Shown one piece after another: positions 1-9,917 of a DNA stretch of 64,000 nucleotides. The position numbers and the translations under genes were made by a program. Location of the stretch: assembly GCF_964275005.1 (NCBI RefSeq), contig NC_092704.1, positions 13,737,371 to 13,801,370 on the forward strand, given 5' to 3'. This stretch comes from Diadema setosum (taxonomy: Eukaryota; Echinodermata; Echinoidea; Diadematoida; Diadematidae). The first letter of the stretch is position 1, and every line of letters begins with the position of its first letter. The notes under the pieces are model-generated. The model made no database searches, had not been told where the DNA came from, and saw only the letters and a list, made by a program, of their open reading frames with translations.

Positions 1-216
1 GCACTAAATTGCGCAAAATTGTACAAAGTTGCACTAAATTGCATAAACTTCTCACGAAGTTGCACAAAAATGTGCAAAGTTGTACAAAGTTGCATGACCT
101 TCTCACAAAGTTGCAAAAAATTGCGCAAAGTTGTACAAAGTTACATTAACTTTTCACAAAGTTATGCAAAATTGCGCAAAGGTTCACAAAGTCACATAAA
201 ATTGTACTAAGTTCCA
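1..216. repeat. AAGTTGCACAAA-type minisatellite (left edge)
   Basis: Tandem copies of a roughly 10-bp motif close to AAAGTTGCAC are organised into a higher-order period of about 52 bp, where CTTCTCACAAAGTTGC recurs. The array runs off the left edge. It resembles the larger array at 23640-24290 (shared GCGCAAAATTG and GCAAAGTTG words), so the two probably belong to one dispersed minisatellite family. Reading frames through it are by-products of the repeat. Confidence 0.75.
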
Positions 217-220
217 TTAA

Positions 221-304
221 CCCGTTGAAGACGAGCTGATTTTGCTATTACACGCAATTCTTATGACCCCAGCCCGATTATACCCGGGACTCGTCTTCAA
301 CGGG
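221..304. mobile_element. Short TTAA-flanked MITE (about 85 bp family), copy 1
   Basis: An 84-bp inverted-repeat element starts CCCGTTGAAGACGAGCTGA and ends with the matching complement CTCGTCTTCAACGGG. It is bounded on both sides by TTAA (217-220 and 305-308), the target of piggyBac-type transposases. Relatives lie at 46223-46308 and 49182-49266, with remnants at 36765 and 38041. It is too small to encode anything; mobilisation in trans is inferred. Confidence 0.7.
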
Positions 305-354
305 TTAACTTCTCACAAAATTCAACTTTAATTCTTCTCCCTTCCCCAAATGAG

Positions 355-482
355 GTCCAAATGTGCTTGCTCCGTGCATTCTGTGCGCTTTCCTATCTTG
401 TTAACTCTAATATCTTTGGTACTATCAAAGAGTTAACAAGATAGGAAAGCGTGCAGTATGCATGGAGCAAGCACATTTGGAC
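355..482. repeat. Fold-back repeat
   Basis: Arms of about 54 bp (355-408 and 429-482) are inverted copies with a few mismatches, around a loop of about 20 bp containing TCTTTGGTACTATC. Landmark words are GTCCAAATGTGCTTGCTCC on the left and GGAGCAAGCACATTTGGAC on the right. There is no coding content and I did not identify a family or target-site duplication. Confidence 0.7.
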
Positions 483-669
483 CGCAATCGGCAGTCAGGC
501 ACAAGATCGAAATACCGTTCTTCCCCAAAAGAACGGTTTATGGCTGTTTTGGGGCCTGATGAATAATACATAAACCTTAGTCCCGTCATGCTTTGCGATG
601 CGTTGCGTGTTATACCTATGGCCAACAAATGTTTGGTTTGCAGTACCGTTTTTCAAAAAATATTTACGG

Positions 670-770
670 AAAATGTCATGGCTCAATATTTTTTACAAAG
701 CGCATGAATCATGAAGAATACATAATGATACTTCTCTGTTAATATAAAAGAAAATGAGCCATGACATTTT
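670..770. repeat. Short inverted repeat
   Basis: AAAATGTCATGGCTCA (670-685) is repeated in inverse orientation as TGAGCCATGACATTTT (755-770), about 70 bp apart. It probably marks a small decayed fold-back element; no further structure was recognised. Confidence 0.5.
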
Positions 771-799
771 TGAGAATTTCCACTGGAATACGTAATTAG

Positions 800-1450
800 G
801 CTCGATATTTTTGAAGATTTGAACGAACCGTTCCTTATAGACGTGTTCGAACAGGCGCTTTGTCAAATAACGCAATCTGGTAAGGGTATTGTTTGTTATC
901 AGTTGGGTTGCAACTCGCTAATGTTTATCAATGTAACATCTTATCGTGAAGCTCAGAGACATAGAGTAGAAGGGGGGGGGGGGTGGAGCAGAATAGATGA
1001 TTTGGTAATGTAGACAAACTATGTATTCACCTGTCAAATACAACCACATCACAATAGTCAGAAGGCGAACTGCATACATTAGTATTGCCAAGTCGGACAA
1101 ACATTGTAGCTTGTCAAACCTATAGCAACATTCACTGCGGGTGACGATCATTCCATCCATTACAATGTTATTGTTTGTTATCAGGTGAACAAAATGTTTG
1201 CTTATCGAAATTTAACAAAGGTGTGTGCATAAAATTTGACATTACGAAACCCCTCTATTGAACCGGGGGGTAAGATATGTAATTGTACTTGTTTTGATTT
1301 CTTATATACCAAGATATGCAATTGAATTATGACAAACGAGCAGGGGAAAACATTCTAAAACGGTACTAAAAACATCTCCCGCTCTGCGTATAATTATGGG
1401 TCAACACCCTGTTTGGTTTTCAAATTATGGGGTTTGCTTCTCCTACTTGA
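800..1450. other. Intergenic, no gene seen
   Basis: Non-coding sequence with short open frames only. A G-run lies at about 971-982 and a C-run begins at 1451. The phrase ATTGTTTGTTATCAG occurs near 887 and again near 1170, hinting at an old duplicated repeat. Nothing else was recognised. Confidence 0.4.
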
Positions 1451-1596
1451 CCCCCCCCCCCCCCCCCCCCCACCAAGCATGCACATCAGGCCAGGTAGTT
1501 TTTGGACCATAGTAATCGCGAAATGGAACTGCATTGTCTTAGAATAAAAGCGCTACATATTGAGACACTAAAAATATGTGTGTTTGTGTGTATGTA

Positions 1597-1627
<31 letters not shown>

Positions 1628-1700
1628 GTGTATACTACTAATAACGTAACAAAACTGCAATACCTTCAAAAAGAAACTATACTGAGAAATATTCTGTGCA

Positions 1701-1733
<33 letters not shown>

Positions 1734-1735
1734 GA
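1451..1735. repeat. Poly-C run and (TG)n microsatellites
   Basis: A C-tract of about 20 bases at 1451-1471 is followed by (TG)n tracts at about 1577-1632 and 1700-1733, separated by about 70 bp of ordinary sequence. Open frames here read mainly as VCVCVC and are repeat artefacts. Confidence 0.85.
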
Positions 1736-1739
1736 ATGA

Positions 1740-2560
1740 AGTTACCATGTCACCCGTTCACGTATACGCAACTCCTATCATTCTTGCGTGCAGATCGATT
1801 AATAATTTTGATGTTTTTGGTTGTTTTGAATAAACGACTGCGTAGAGTCTATGTAGCACGATCTCAAATTCTACGCCATCACGCGGCGGGTGATTGAAAA
1901 CAGCCAAAAATCATTCTTTTCCATAAGATCGGTAAATCGATCTTGCGCCTGACTGATCGGGCAGAACTATAATCACAGAGCTAAGAATACAACTCAGTCC
2001 GCCCGCAAGCATTGATTATTTATAAGATAAATGGTGTTAATATTATCTTAAAAAGATTTTAAAATTATACACGATTTTTGTGATATAAAGTGCTTGAATC
2101 GTAACAAAATATTTTAGAAAAATAAGGATTAATTCGTGTACATGAAAAATAGGCAATGCCACAATACGCCAAAACACAATCAGTGACAAAAGAAATACGC
2201 GCATCAATCACCAATCAGTTGCGTCGAATTTATTGATCACGCGCCTTGCCATGATCAAGTTTCACTGCGCAATATATGGGTGATTGCGCACGCGTCCATT
2301 TGTATTGTACATTAATTGGATATTGCGTACCACTATAACTGAGAAACTACCCACCAAGTGCGACTGAGTATACCCGCGTATGAATTAATTAGCACGCTTG
2401 ATGACCGCGCGCTGTCCATTTGTTTTGTACATGAAAATCGCGCAGTTTCCAGTCTTTTCAATTAAGCGTCTTTGGTACTATGCTATATCCAGTGGTTAGA
2501 GATCGAAGGATAAAACCCAAACAAACTAAGAGATGACGTCATTTCGATTCATGGTGCGCC
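1740..2560. other. Intergenic, no gene seen
   Basis: AT-rich sequence with scattered short inverted words and no long open frame. It could contain the promoter of the weak candidate at 2739, but no convincing core-promoter motif was found. Confidence 0.35.
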
Positions 2561-2738
2561 GGACGTGTCAAAACTTGAACTACTTGAAAAACGATTCTTT
2601 GCAAATTTGCGGCTGTTTCATTGGTTGAAAGTTAAAATGAGGTCTGTATCGATATTCACAAGAGATATCGATACGCCATCTTCATTCTTTTTCTCAAGTC
2701 GAATACTGTATAGTCGAGTCGAGTCAAGATACAAAAAT

Positions 2739-2918
2739 ATGTCGTCAAAAGCGAGCCCACTGCTGAAGAAACTCATGGAGTCTCATTTAGATATTAGACC
2801 AAGTGACTTGATCATTATTAATGATAAACACATAAAACAAATTATTTCTGATTTACGCGATTTCTTTAATTTTAAAGTGTTTATAATTCCATTTGATCAA
2901 TTATTTTTTTTTTTTTAA
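2739..2918 (+). CDS. Weak candidate first exon, unknown protein
   Basis: From the ATG at 2739 the frame reads MSSKASPLLKKLMESHLDI and continues with a normal-looking mix of charged and hydrophobic residues (RPSDLIIIND, IKQIISDLRD) before it runs into a T-tract and stops at 2918. The composition looks like protein to about residue 42 and degenerates afterwards, so a donor before the T-tract would be expected; none is convincing. A GTAAGC donor at about 3002 could end another small exon. I do not recognise the product, and the frame may be chance. Confidence 0.22.
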   Translation: MSSKASPLLKKLMESHLDIRPSDLIIINDKHIKQIISDLRDFFNFKVFIIPFDQLFFFF

Positions 2919-3009
2919 ATCATGATGATTATAATTTCATAACCCACATGTTACCGGAACAAGATAACACAGGAAGCCATGTACATGGCATCTGATATAA
3001 AGGTAAGCC

Positions 3010-3457
3010 CTAAGATTTATATTACTATTAGTCTATTCGAATTTGGAACAATTTAAAAAAAATATATTTATTTATTGTTTTGTGTTTGTTTTTATTTACA
3101 TTTTTTTGTGTGTTGTGGTTGTAATAGAACGTGGCTCTAAAGGCAGTTTGGATTATTTAGGAATGGGGTGGGGGTTTTTCATTGCATTAGGCAGCTTTCT
3201 AACGCCAGACCGAACGTCAAGCTTAGTACGAGGTGACGTCTCAAATTCTTACCCTCGGGTCGTCTTCTAAATGTGAGGACGGGAGTCGGTGGAGATTTCC
3301 CCGATTCCACGTCGTCGCGACTTGTAACGACGTGAGTGACACTGTATATCTTTGTAAGGCCTAGATCTATATGATTATGGATAATAATCTAATTCTGCTA
3401 GTTTAATCTTCACGGGCCTAAAAGATAGATTGAAGTGTTAAAATTCACATAAGTTAA

Positions 3458-3493
<36 letters not shown>

Positions 3494-3950
3494 AGTTATG
3501 AGGCATTTCCCCCATCAGAAATGTTCCCCCCCCCCCCCCAGTTAACCCAAACACTAAAAATGACCTCTAACATGTTGTTAGAGACTTTAGAGGTCAATGA
3601 CTGTCTAACATTGGCAGTCGCCAATTCCCCCGAAAATGTCAATCCAACTTAACACCCCAGGTTCTTCCTTCCCCTTGGCCTTCTTCTTCTTTCCTCTTTT
3701 TTTTCTCTTTTCCTTTCCCCTTTCTCTTCTTCCATACCTAAAGAAAATTTGTGACAAATTTTAGACAAGTTGTCTGATTTTACCACACACTGGTAAGTGG
3801 CCTTATATTTGTTATATTTCAAAGCTTTTCTTTCATTTTTATATTACCCTTTCTTTTGAAAGCAACATCTATTGGTGAATCCATAGGATCTCATGAGCTC
3901 TCATAATAGGCGGCTGCCACGCTAAATGAGCATATCCTATAATGTCAAAT
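3010..3950. other. Intergenic with simple repeats
   Basis: Contains a (GA)n tract at about 3458-3483 running into a G-run, a C-run at about 3526-3539, and a pyrimidine-rich stretch at about 3665-3735. No gene was recognised. Confidence 0.4.
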
Positions 3951-3952
3951 AA

Positions 3953-4129
3953 CAGTGGCGTATCTGGGGTCACTTGTCATGAGGGGGCAAATCCCGGTCA
4001 ACGGGTAGATTTTCCCGGCCAGAGGGTTAAGGGAAAAGGGCTGATTTAGCAAAATTTCCCATTTTTTCCTTCCCGGTCAGAGCCATGGGTCAAAGTGCCC
4101 CCCCCCCCCTTTGACCCCCAGCAGATACG
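3953..4129. mobile_element. Possible small hAT-like MITE
   Basis: Starts CAGTGGCGTATCTGGGGTCA; near the right end TGACCCCCAGCAGATACG is an imperfect inverse copy. CAGTGGCG termini are usual for hAT-type elements. The terminal repeats are imperfect and I could not define an 8-bp target duplication, so the family is tentative. Confidence 0.4.
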
Positions 4130-4139
4130 ACAAATAATG

Positions 4140-4902
4140 CCTTAATAAAACTTTTATTTTGATGGGATCATTGATGGTCCCTGTAGGTGGGCAGCTTCAC
4201 GTTTTCATTTATTCCCCTTGATTTTTAAATGTTATCTTGTTCAATAATGAATATAGGCCTACCTTGTATTTTTATGCCAGTGACAGAGATTCACAATGAG
4301 TAGATCTACATGGCTATTAAATAGTTAAATGCACGTCTACTTTACTATTAAGGGCAGGGCGAGTTTGTCTAGACCTAGATCAAATTGTTACGGGGTCAAT
4401 ATACTACAAGCAAAATCCACAACTAACGGCGCGTGCATAGCAGTTTCATGGCTACATGTAGCTACCATAGACTAACTAGATAATAGACAGCTAATGTGCG
4501 CGTAAACGTGATGAGAAACGCCTATTAAAGACACCCAGTCGCGAGGATACATGGACATATTTCAGCCGCGGGCGGCAGCACGTAAACTCGCTTCCGAAGT
4601 TGCTACGAAGCGAAATGTGTGTGTGCGCAAGACATCCCTAAAGCAATGTATCGCGCTATAGTATCTCGTTTGCTCGCTTGATTGATCTGACCGCGGGGAG
4701 TACGTTTTGTGTAATGTTAATTGAATGTATGGTATACTGTATGTACTGTGTGATGCAATGTTCGCATGAGCTATAGTAGCTAGCTGCCTATACTTCGTAC
4801 GACTACAGTGTACGCCTTCTCTTCATCGCACCGTCGATCGTCGTCACTCGTTAACTACACTGTAATCGTCAGATCAGATTATATATAGGTAGGGTGGCCA
4901 TC
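4140..4902. other. Intergenic; possible upstream region of a plus-strand gene
   Basis: No open frame of note. GC rises from about 4500 and several CpG-containing words appear just before the ATG at 4903, which could fit a promoter. No TATA or initiator element can be defended beyond an AT-rich TATATATAG at about 4880. Confidence 0.3.
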
Positions 4903-5031
4903 ATGGACGATGACACATCGTCATGGGTAGCGGATATTACCGCCGAGTTGTCCATTCTGAACGAGGACGATTGGGTCGGAGACCCTGTGTCTTGTATGGT
5001 AGCCCTACTACATATCGACCACCCTTATTGA
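4903..5031 (+). CDS. Weak candidate 5' coding exon (42 codons), unknown
   Basis: ATG in a fair context (GCCATCATGG) opens a 42-codon frame beginning MDDDTSSWVADITAELSILN and containing EDDWVGDPVS. The acidic, tryptophan-containing start looks like an authentic N-terminus. The frame stops at 5029-5031, so if real it should splice out earlier; no strong donor is visible. The Cys-rich segment at 5520-5725 on the same strand could be a later exon, but I cannot join them by phase. Unrecognised. Confidence 0.25.
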   Translation: MDDDTSSWVADITAELSILNEDDWVGDPVSCMVALLHIDHPY

Positions 5032-5469
5032 AACCGACCGCGTATAATTCGCGCACTGAACACTTAGTACGCACTTCTCTGCGCGCAAAGCACATAAAAA
5101 TGGATTGGCTTTGAATGTAGATGAGGATGGTGTGGGAAAACGCGATAATTCATTGTTCATTAATGGTTTTAATCAAGGACAAAATTTCGAATGAATATTT
5201 TCACCGAATCGTAATGACAGCACAAGGTAATGTCTATGGAAGTTTCTAAAAGGCTTCTAAAAAGCTTCGTACAACACGGTGTTCAATACAACTCGGTTTG
5301 CGTGCATTGTCAATGCAAAAACAGCGGTCGATCCTAATAACGCGATTTACCGCGGGGAGCTGAAGCGAGGCCACGCAAGTTCGTCGGCGATATTTTTGCA
5401 CTGAAACTTCGAATCGAAAACGGAACGACGGCATTTGATAGAGCTGGATTTTCTCAATCACGTAGGTCA

Positions 5470-5508
<39 letters not shown>

Positions 5509-5519
5509 GTGAATTTCAG

Positions 5520-5725
5520 TGTTAAATATTCTTATCAAGCAGATAAACATTAGGCGGTCGATTAGTAGTAGGTCCAACCATACTTGCCCTGGCGTGTGTA
5601 AATTCAGGACGGGGAAGCGACTGTGCCCGTGCAGGGCCAACGGCCACAGTTGCACTGCACAGTGTAACTGTAGCCGTGGTAGAAGGGGGCCGTGCACCAA
5701 CCGACATGCCTTCAAGTCGAAGTAG
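5520..5725 (+). CDS. Weak candidate terminal exon, Cys-rich CxC-like module
   Basis: A poly-T tract (5471-5506) and TTTCAG at 5514-5519 make a plausible splice acceptor. The following frame reaches a TAG at 5723-5725. Its end is strikingly cysteine-rich and regular: CPGVCKFRTGKRLCPC, then C-x6-C-x3-C-x-C and a final CTNR, before a basic tail HAFKSK. Such spacing resembles small zinc-binding CxC modules, but I cannot place it in a named family. An alternative acceptor is AAGCAG at about 5541. The 5' part of the gene is undefined, so this could be a fragment. Confidence 0.3.
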
Positions 5726-6159
5726 GGCCTAAACTAGAATCTATTATTGTTAGATCTATCATCTTTGAACCTATAGTTCCCCTGTTTAAACGTTAGAGTT
5801 CTACCAGATCTATTGGGTTAGACTACATGTATGATGGAGCTTGCGATAGATCTATTCATTTTTTTTTAAATTTATTTGCAAATCCTAAATCATATTCTTG
5901 GGGAATTTGCATAACATGATTGATATGAAAAACTTCTCATTTAATGGGACTATTGACATTAAACTGACCCAGCAAATGCCATTTCAATTACGGCATTATC
6001 ATAATTTGACATAAATGAGAACTTAGAGAAGTTTTTCGCGGAATTATACATAGAAAAATAGGCCTACTTGTCGATCAAACGCAAATGCCCTAAAGTTACT
6101 GATACTAGATTAGAAAAAGTCATTCCACTTCAATCATTGATTCATGTGTAGACTTCTAC
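5726..6159. other. Intergenic, no gene seen
   Basis: AT-rich sequence after the Cys-rich candidate. GAAAAACTTCTCATTTAATG at about 5928 and the near-inverse words at about 6014-6038 suggest an old fold-back. Nothing else was recognised. Confidence 0.35.
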
Positions 6160-6696
6160 TTACACATCATCTGGATCTGGATTCCTTGAAGTTGTTGACT
6201 TGGCCAGCTGGGGTTGCTTGATTGGCGTAAGCCGTGGCAACACAATTCCACCGTGCATGTCGTAACACGAATTTGCACATTCTAAATAAAAATTCCTGCA
6301 AAACTGTTCATGCAACTCCAGCAAGTGGAAAGCAAATTTTTCATCGGTACGCTGACGCTGAAGCCTCCCCCTCTGGTCTCTTACTTGTCCTCCAGCTAGG
6401 AACACGTCTCTCTGCGTTCTCCACTCGTCGATAGCGTCAAACAAGTAGATACAAGTGTACGTTGCCTCGAGTTGGACGGCTGTTTGATCTCCATTGTGAG
6501 GTTTCATTACTAAACCAAAGCCAAGGCTAAGCCGAAACAGTACAGCACTTTTTATTGCAAACAGTACACGCATACCACACACAATATTGATATTGACATA
6601 CCGGTACCGACGACTTTCTATCAACTTTGTTATGTTACGATCCGGCCCAACGTACTGTATAAGCTGTGCGCATGCAGCTGACGCAGCAGACAACAT
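6160..6696 (-). CDS. Hypothetical open frame / possible exon
   Basis: A 178-codon minus-strand frame starts at 6696. Its second half looks like real protein: a helical stretch with YLFDAIDEW, FAFHLLELHEQFCRNFYLE and CYDMHGGIVLP. The frame ends in GATGATGTGTAAGTAG, where GTAAGT is a strong donor one base before the apparent stop. The true structure may therefore be an internal exon ending near 6163 and beginning at an AG near 6485 (GATCAAACAG). I do not recognise the family and could not find a partner exon. Confidence 0.3.
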   Translation of the reverse strand: MLSAASAACAQLIQYVGPDRNITKLIESRRYRYVNINIVCGMRVLFAIKSAVLFRLSLGFGLVMKPHNGDQTAVQLEATYTCIYLFDAIDEWRTQRDVFLAGGQVRDQRGRLQRQRTDEKFAFHLLELHEQFCRNFYLECANSCYDMHGGIVLPRLTPIKQPQLAKSTTSRNPDPDDV

Positions 6697-6699
6697 TGC

Positions 6700-7420
6700 A
6701 CGATGAGATCATAACAACCTGCCATATGGCCATATGCATTGCAACTTATACATGAAGCTTAGAGTTTTGATATTTCTTCATCAAATACCAAATATTAAAC
6801 AACGTAATATATGAATAATTTATGATATTGTTATATAATATTTTCAGACATTTTGAAATATTATTGCTTAGATTGCTGAAATTGGCACCATAGTGCATAT
6901 AAACAGAGACTGGAGTCAGATACGTACGTACGTACACCCGACAGCTCTCACTACTTGTTGTGTCGCGGACCGGGAGAGATTTTCATGCGCATGGCTGTTG
7001 TGCGGTTTTGTGCATGCACCCATTCGGCCCCATTCGGTAGGTATTCGGGCGTCCATGTTGAAATTACAGTGGACAGCTCGCACGGCGCTCGTGCCCCATC
7101 TGGTTTTCGCTGGTGCGCTGCGTAGCGTCGTGTTCGGCATTCGGTACGTACGGGGATACAATAACGGGAGGAGCAGCTTGTCGTGCTTTTCTACTGAGCT
7201 GCGAATCGCCTGCGACGACCGGCTGCCTTTAAGCGACGTAGACGTAGATGGTGTTTATTGGATTTGCTCTGAGGCACGCACGAACGCACACGTATTTCAA
7301 GCTACTGGGCGCCGAGTCGGTCGGCTCAGCTGAGCTAGCTCGCTGCTAGCTTATCTTGCTAAGGGCATTTCACGCGTCATAGCCGCTGCATTATTACTGT
7401 ATGTAACAGTACTCTAGTAG
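6700..7420. other. Intergenic, GC-rich from about 6900
   Basis: A GC- and CpG-rich stretch at about 6910-7360 holds open frames on both strands, including one of 146 codons at 6893-7333. Codon use and residue order give no domain, and the opposite frame is equally open, so no gene is called. It may be a CpG-rich regulatory region or an old element. Confidence 0.3.
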
Positions 7421-7690
7421 GCCGGTGTAACAGCGGAGCGGGTCCCCCCAGAGCAGCGCGTCCCCCCTTAGAGCAGCGCGTCCCCCCTCGTGGCTCTTTG
7501 CTAGAGGAGCGTGTCCGGGACTGTTCGCTGCGCCGTGGCACGAGCAGTGTGTACAGTGGAGAGTGAATTACTGATTTTAAATTCAATGGGCTGAGCGTAA
7601 AGGTATATCGATTGCGTTTCCTCGTGTGAGATCGATTCCGCACGTGCGCGATCGATTCCGCGCGTGCGTGCCTGTTATAAAGCTACGGGG

Positions 7691-8105
7691 GGCAATATTT
7701 TTTTTCCCAGGATGGGAAAGTCACTAGTGTGTGTAAAGTCTATGGCAGTCTACTGACAAAAAACGTCTGAAACTAAGACTATAGGGAGACAAATTGTGTT
7801 TGCATACTTTAAAAGCCCAATGACCACCGATCTCGGCAGCTCCTCCCTGTGGCACGATGTGATAGTGCTCTGATCATGGAGCTATCAGTGCTAAAAAGAT
7901 GGACGGTGATTCGAATCCCACGTTGGGTTTTGCTCACCATCTTGTTTCCATTTTTGCTCTTAATTTGTAAAGTATAATAAGTTTGTAACGGTTTATTCCG
8001 TCAGGCTTATAGAGAGTAATAAAGTCAAAGACTTGATAGTTATTCTCTATCCAAGTCACCAAGACAAATAAATGCCTTTCCCATCCTGGGAAAAAAAATA
8101 TCGCC
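7691..8105. mobile_element. 415-bp MITE with 29-bp TIRs and tRNA-like interior
   Basis: The termini pair almost perfectly: GGCAATATTTTTTTTCCCAG at the left and the complement of CTGGGAAAAAAAATATCGCC at the right. The pairing extends into GATGGGAAAG, about one mismatch in 29. TACGGGG flanks both ends (7684-7690 and 8106-8112) as a probable 7-bp target duplication. The interior at about 7850-7935 resembles a tRNA-derived segment, with an A-box-like TGTGGCACGATGTG and a B-box-like GTGATTCGAATCCC, so an old SINE may have been captured. Confidence 0.7.
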
Positions 8106-8236
8106 TACGGGGGACGCTCTGCTCCGGGGGAAAACACTCAGCACTAGCATAATGAATCTCATGCGCATATTACGGCCGCCATCTTGACTCAGATCCAAGT
8201 AATACTGTTATCTGCGCAGGGGGGACAGGGGGCCCG

Positions 8237-8494
8237 GGACGCGTTTTTTTTAAAGACGGCACAGATTGGGGTATGGCGCGTGTTAAACCTATGGGAAAAA
8301 CGTTGGGTTAGGGTTTTTGGTTATGGTTATGGTTAGGGTTAGGGTTAGGGTTGGGGTTAGGGTTAGGGTTAGGGTTGGGGTTATAGGGTTTGATGGTTAG
8401 GGTTAGGATTAGGATTAGGGTTAGGTTTAGGGATAGGGCCCCCGATAGATTTTTAGTTTCCCCAATCTGTGCCGTCTAAAAAAAACACGCGGGG
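8237..8494. mobile_element. TIR element with telomere-like core
   Basis: Inverted ends are GACGGCACAGATTGGGG (about 8254-8270) and CCCCAATCTGTGCCGTC (about 8460-8476). They are preceded by ACGCG plus a T-run on the left and followed by an A-run plus ACGCGGGG on the right. The interval is filled by degenerate TTAGGG repeats. No coding capacity. Confidence 0.65.
8318..8440. repeat. Interstitial telomere-like (TTAGGG)n, degenerate
   Basis: About 18 hexamers or near-hexamers of GGTTAG / GGTTAT / GGTTGG type, interrupted near 8383-8396. They lie wholly between the inverted ends of the element at 8237-8494, which argues against a chromosome-end fusion and for a repeat carried by that element. Confidence 0.8.
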
Positions 8495-8646
8495 GGACGC
8501 TCTCCGCTGTCACACCGGCGCCCCGGTTGAGCTGAGCTGAGCTGCGCTGAGCTCACGCGATATGAACAATCGAATATATTCATTAAGATTAATTTATTTC
8601 ATTTCTTAAAGTTTAAACAATTAAATAATATTAACATATATATATT

Positions 8647-8760
8647 TTTAAAAATATATATAAATATGTTGTTGTATAATATACAACAACATATTTATAT
8701 CCATTAAAAATATATATAAATATGTTGTTGTACAATATACAACAACATATTTATATCCAT
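8647..8760. repeat. Duplicated AT-rich palindromic unit
   Basis: Two tandem copies of a unit of about 56 bp, each itself palindromic: AAATATGTTGTTGTATAATA followed by TACAACAACATATTT. The copies differ at about one position (TATAAT against TACAAT). They directly abut the long palindrome at 8761. Confidence 0.75.
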
Positions 8761-9039
8761 TTCCCCATAGGCTTGCGTGTTAGAGAGGTGAAGCGACCAC
8801 ATTTTACATGCACCCAGGGGAACACAAAACGTTATTTACAGTCTGAGTAGCATTTAATTCAAAATACCATTAGTCTTACAATAAATGTACAATTTTATAT
8901 TATAAAATTGTACATTTATTGTAAGACTAATGGTATTTTGAATTAAATGCTACTCAGACTGTAAATAACGTTTTGTGTTCCCCTGGGTGCATGTAAAATG
9001 TGGTCGCTTCACCTCTCTAACACGCAAGCCTATGGGGAA
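8761..9039. repeat. Perfect 279-bp palindrome
   Basis: Two 139-bp arms (8761-8899 and 8901-9039) are exact reverse complements around a single base at 8900. The ends read TTCCCCATAGGCTTGCG and CGCAAGCCTATGGGGAA; the centre is AATTTTATATTATAAAATT. I compared the arms base by base and found no mismatch. It may be a very young fold-back element or an assembly-created inverted duplication. It contains no plausible gene. Confidence 0.9.
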
Positions 9040-9420
9040 AAAAGACGACACTCGTTAAACACATGAGTGAATGCGCGCTTAGCCTTCTTGGATTACTTAT
9101 TCTATGGTAGCTACGTACGAGCCGTAAATAAAACCTGTATTTTTAACACTAGGGCACCGGCGCGGCACGCACAGTTATCATGGCGAAGACATCCATTCGG
9201 TCTTGAAATACATTATTTTCTTGAATGTGCTGCTGTACCATGTACCTCTTCTAAACAGAGTTTTTCGTCAAGTCTACTACATGAAATCGTATATTCTACT
9301 AGCGAGATTACTAGCTAGGCCTGGCTACTAGATCTAGTGACTAGTAGTGGTAAGGATCTGCTTAATTAATATTCTAAACAAATGAAACATTCCATCATCT
9401 GCCGTCAATGGCGTGGTATG
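9040..9420. other. Intergenic, no gene seen
   Basis: Sequence between the palindrome and the tRNA-like remnant. An 83-codon plus-strand frame at 9067-9318 has no recognisable features and is not called. Confidence 0.35.
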
Positions 9421-9474
9421 GGTGAGCAAGGGCTTGGTGTGCGAGAGGTCCCGGGTTCAAATCCCGGGGGAACC
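9421..9474 (+). pseudogene. tRNA-Pro-like 3' half (tRNA remnant or SINE piece)
   Basis: GTGCGAGAGGTCCCGGGTTC followed by AAATCCCGG matches the 3' half of animal tRNA-Pro: the anticodon-stem 3' strand and the complete T-arm with B box. The loop before it (TTGGTGT) resembles the TGG-anticodon form with an altered base. The acceptor strand GGGAACC has no partner upstream and the D-arm is not recognisable, so this is not a functional tRNA gene. The LINE's 3' tail begins 8 bp further on. Confidence 0.55.
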
Positions 9475-9917
9475 ACTCTTTTTTCAAGTTTCAAGTTTCA
9501 AGTTTCAAGTTTATTTTCCACATCTCATAAAAAGAAAAATTAAATCAATGTGATTTCATGTGAGCATAACAAAAATGAACACAGAGAAAAAAAACAATCA
9601 ATAACAAAATAACGCACATGTATAAAAATCAGAGTTTGTGACTCGGGATATGTGGCGAGTGTGGAGGGGAACAGCAATAGGCCATTGACCTTTCGAGGCC
9701 GAACCCCATAGACAAAAAATAAAAAAAAAGAGAGTCATTTAAAATAATGATGTCATAATTAACAGTTATCAATTAAAGCATTACAGAATAATTAACAACA
9801 AGCACATAAAACAATTACAAGTACTAAATGCACTTACAGAGGACAAATTAAGACACAAATTACAAAACAAAAACAGTCTACAAAACGGGACATTATGTAG
9901 CACTAAGCCAGATAGGA

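Larger units (their letters stand above)
7421..8518. mobile_element. Composite element with nested insertions
   Basis: The outer termini are inverted copies: GCCGGTGTAACAGCGGAG at 7421 matches the complement of CTCCGCTGTCACACCGGC ending at 8518, both next to a G/C-run block (GGTCCCCCC against GGGGGGAC). Sub-terminal copies of GAGCAGCGCGTCCCCCC occur at about 7451 and 7473, and a related inverse word near 8108-8128. Two separate TIR elements (7691-8105 and 8237-8494) sit inside it. The host element has no coding capacity and is of unknown superfamily. Confidence 0.55.

Noticed and set aside
6893-7333. 146-codon plus-strand frame
   Set aside because: CpG-rich region with an equally open opposite strand; no domain, splice signals or residue pattern support it.
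8318-8440. True telomere or chromosome-fusion site
   Set aside because: The repeats are degenerate and enclosed by inverted terminal repeats of a small element.
9421-9474. Functional tRNA-Pro gene
   Set aside because: Only the 3' half matches; the acceptor strand has no 5' partner and the D-arm is absent.
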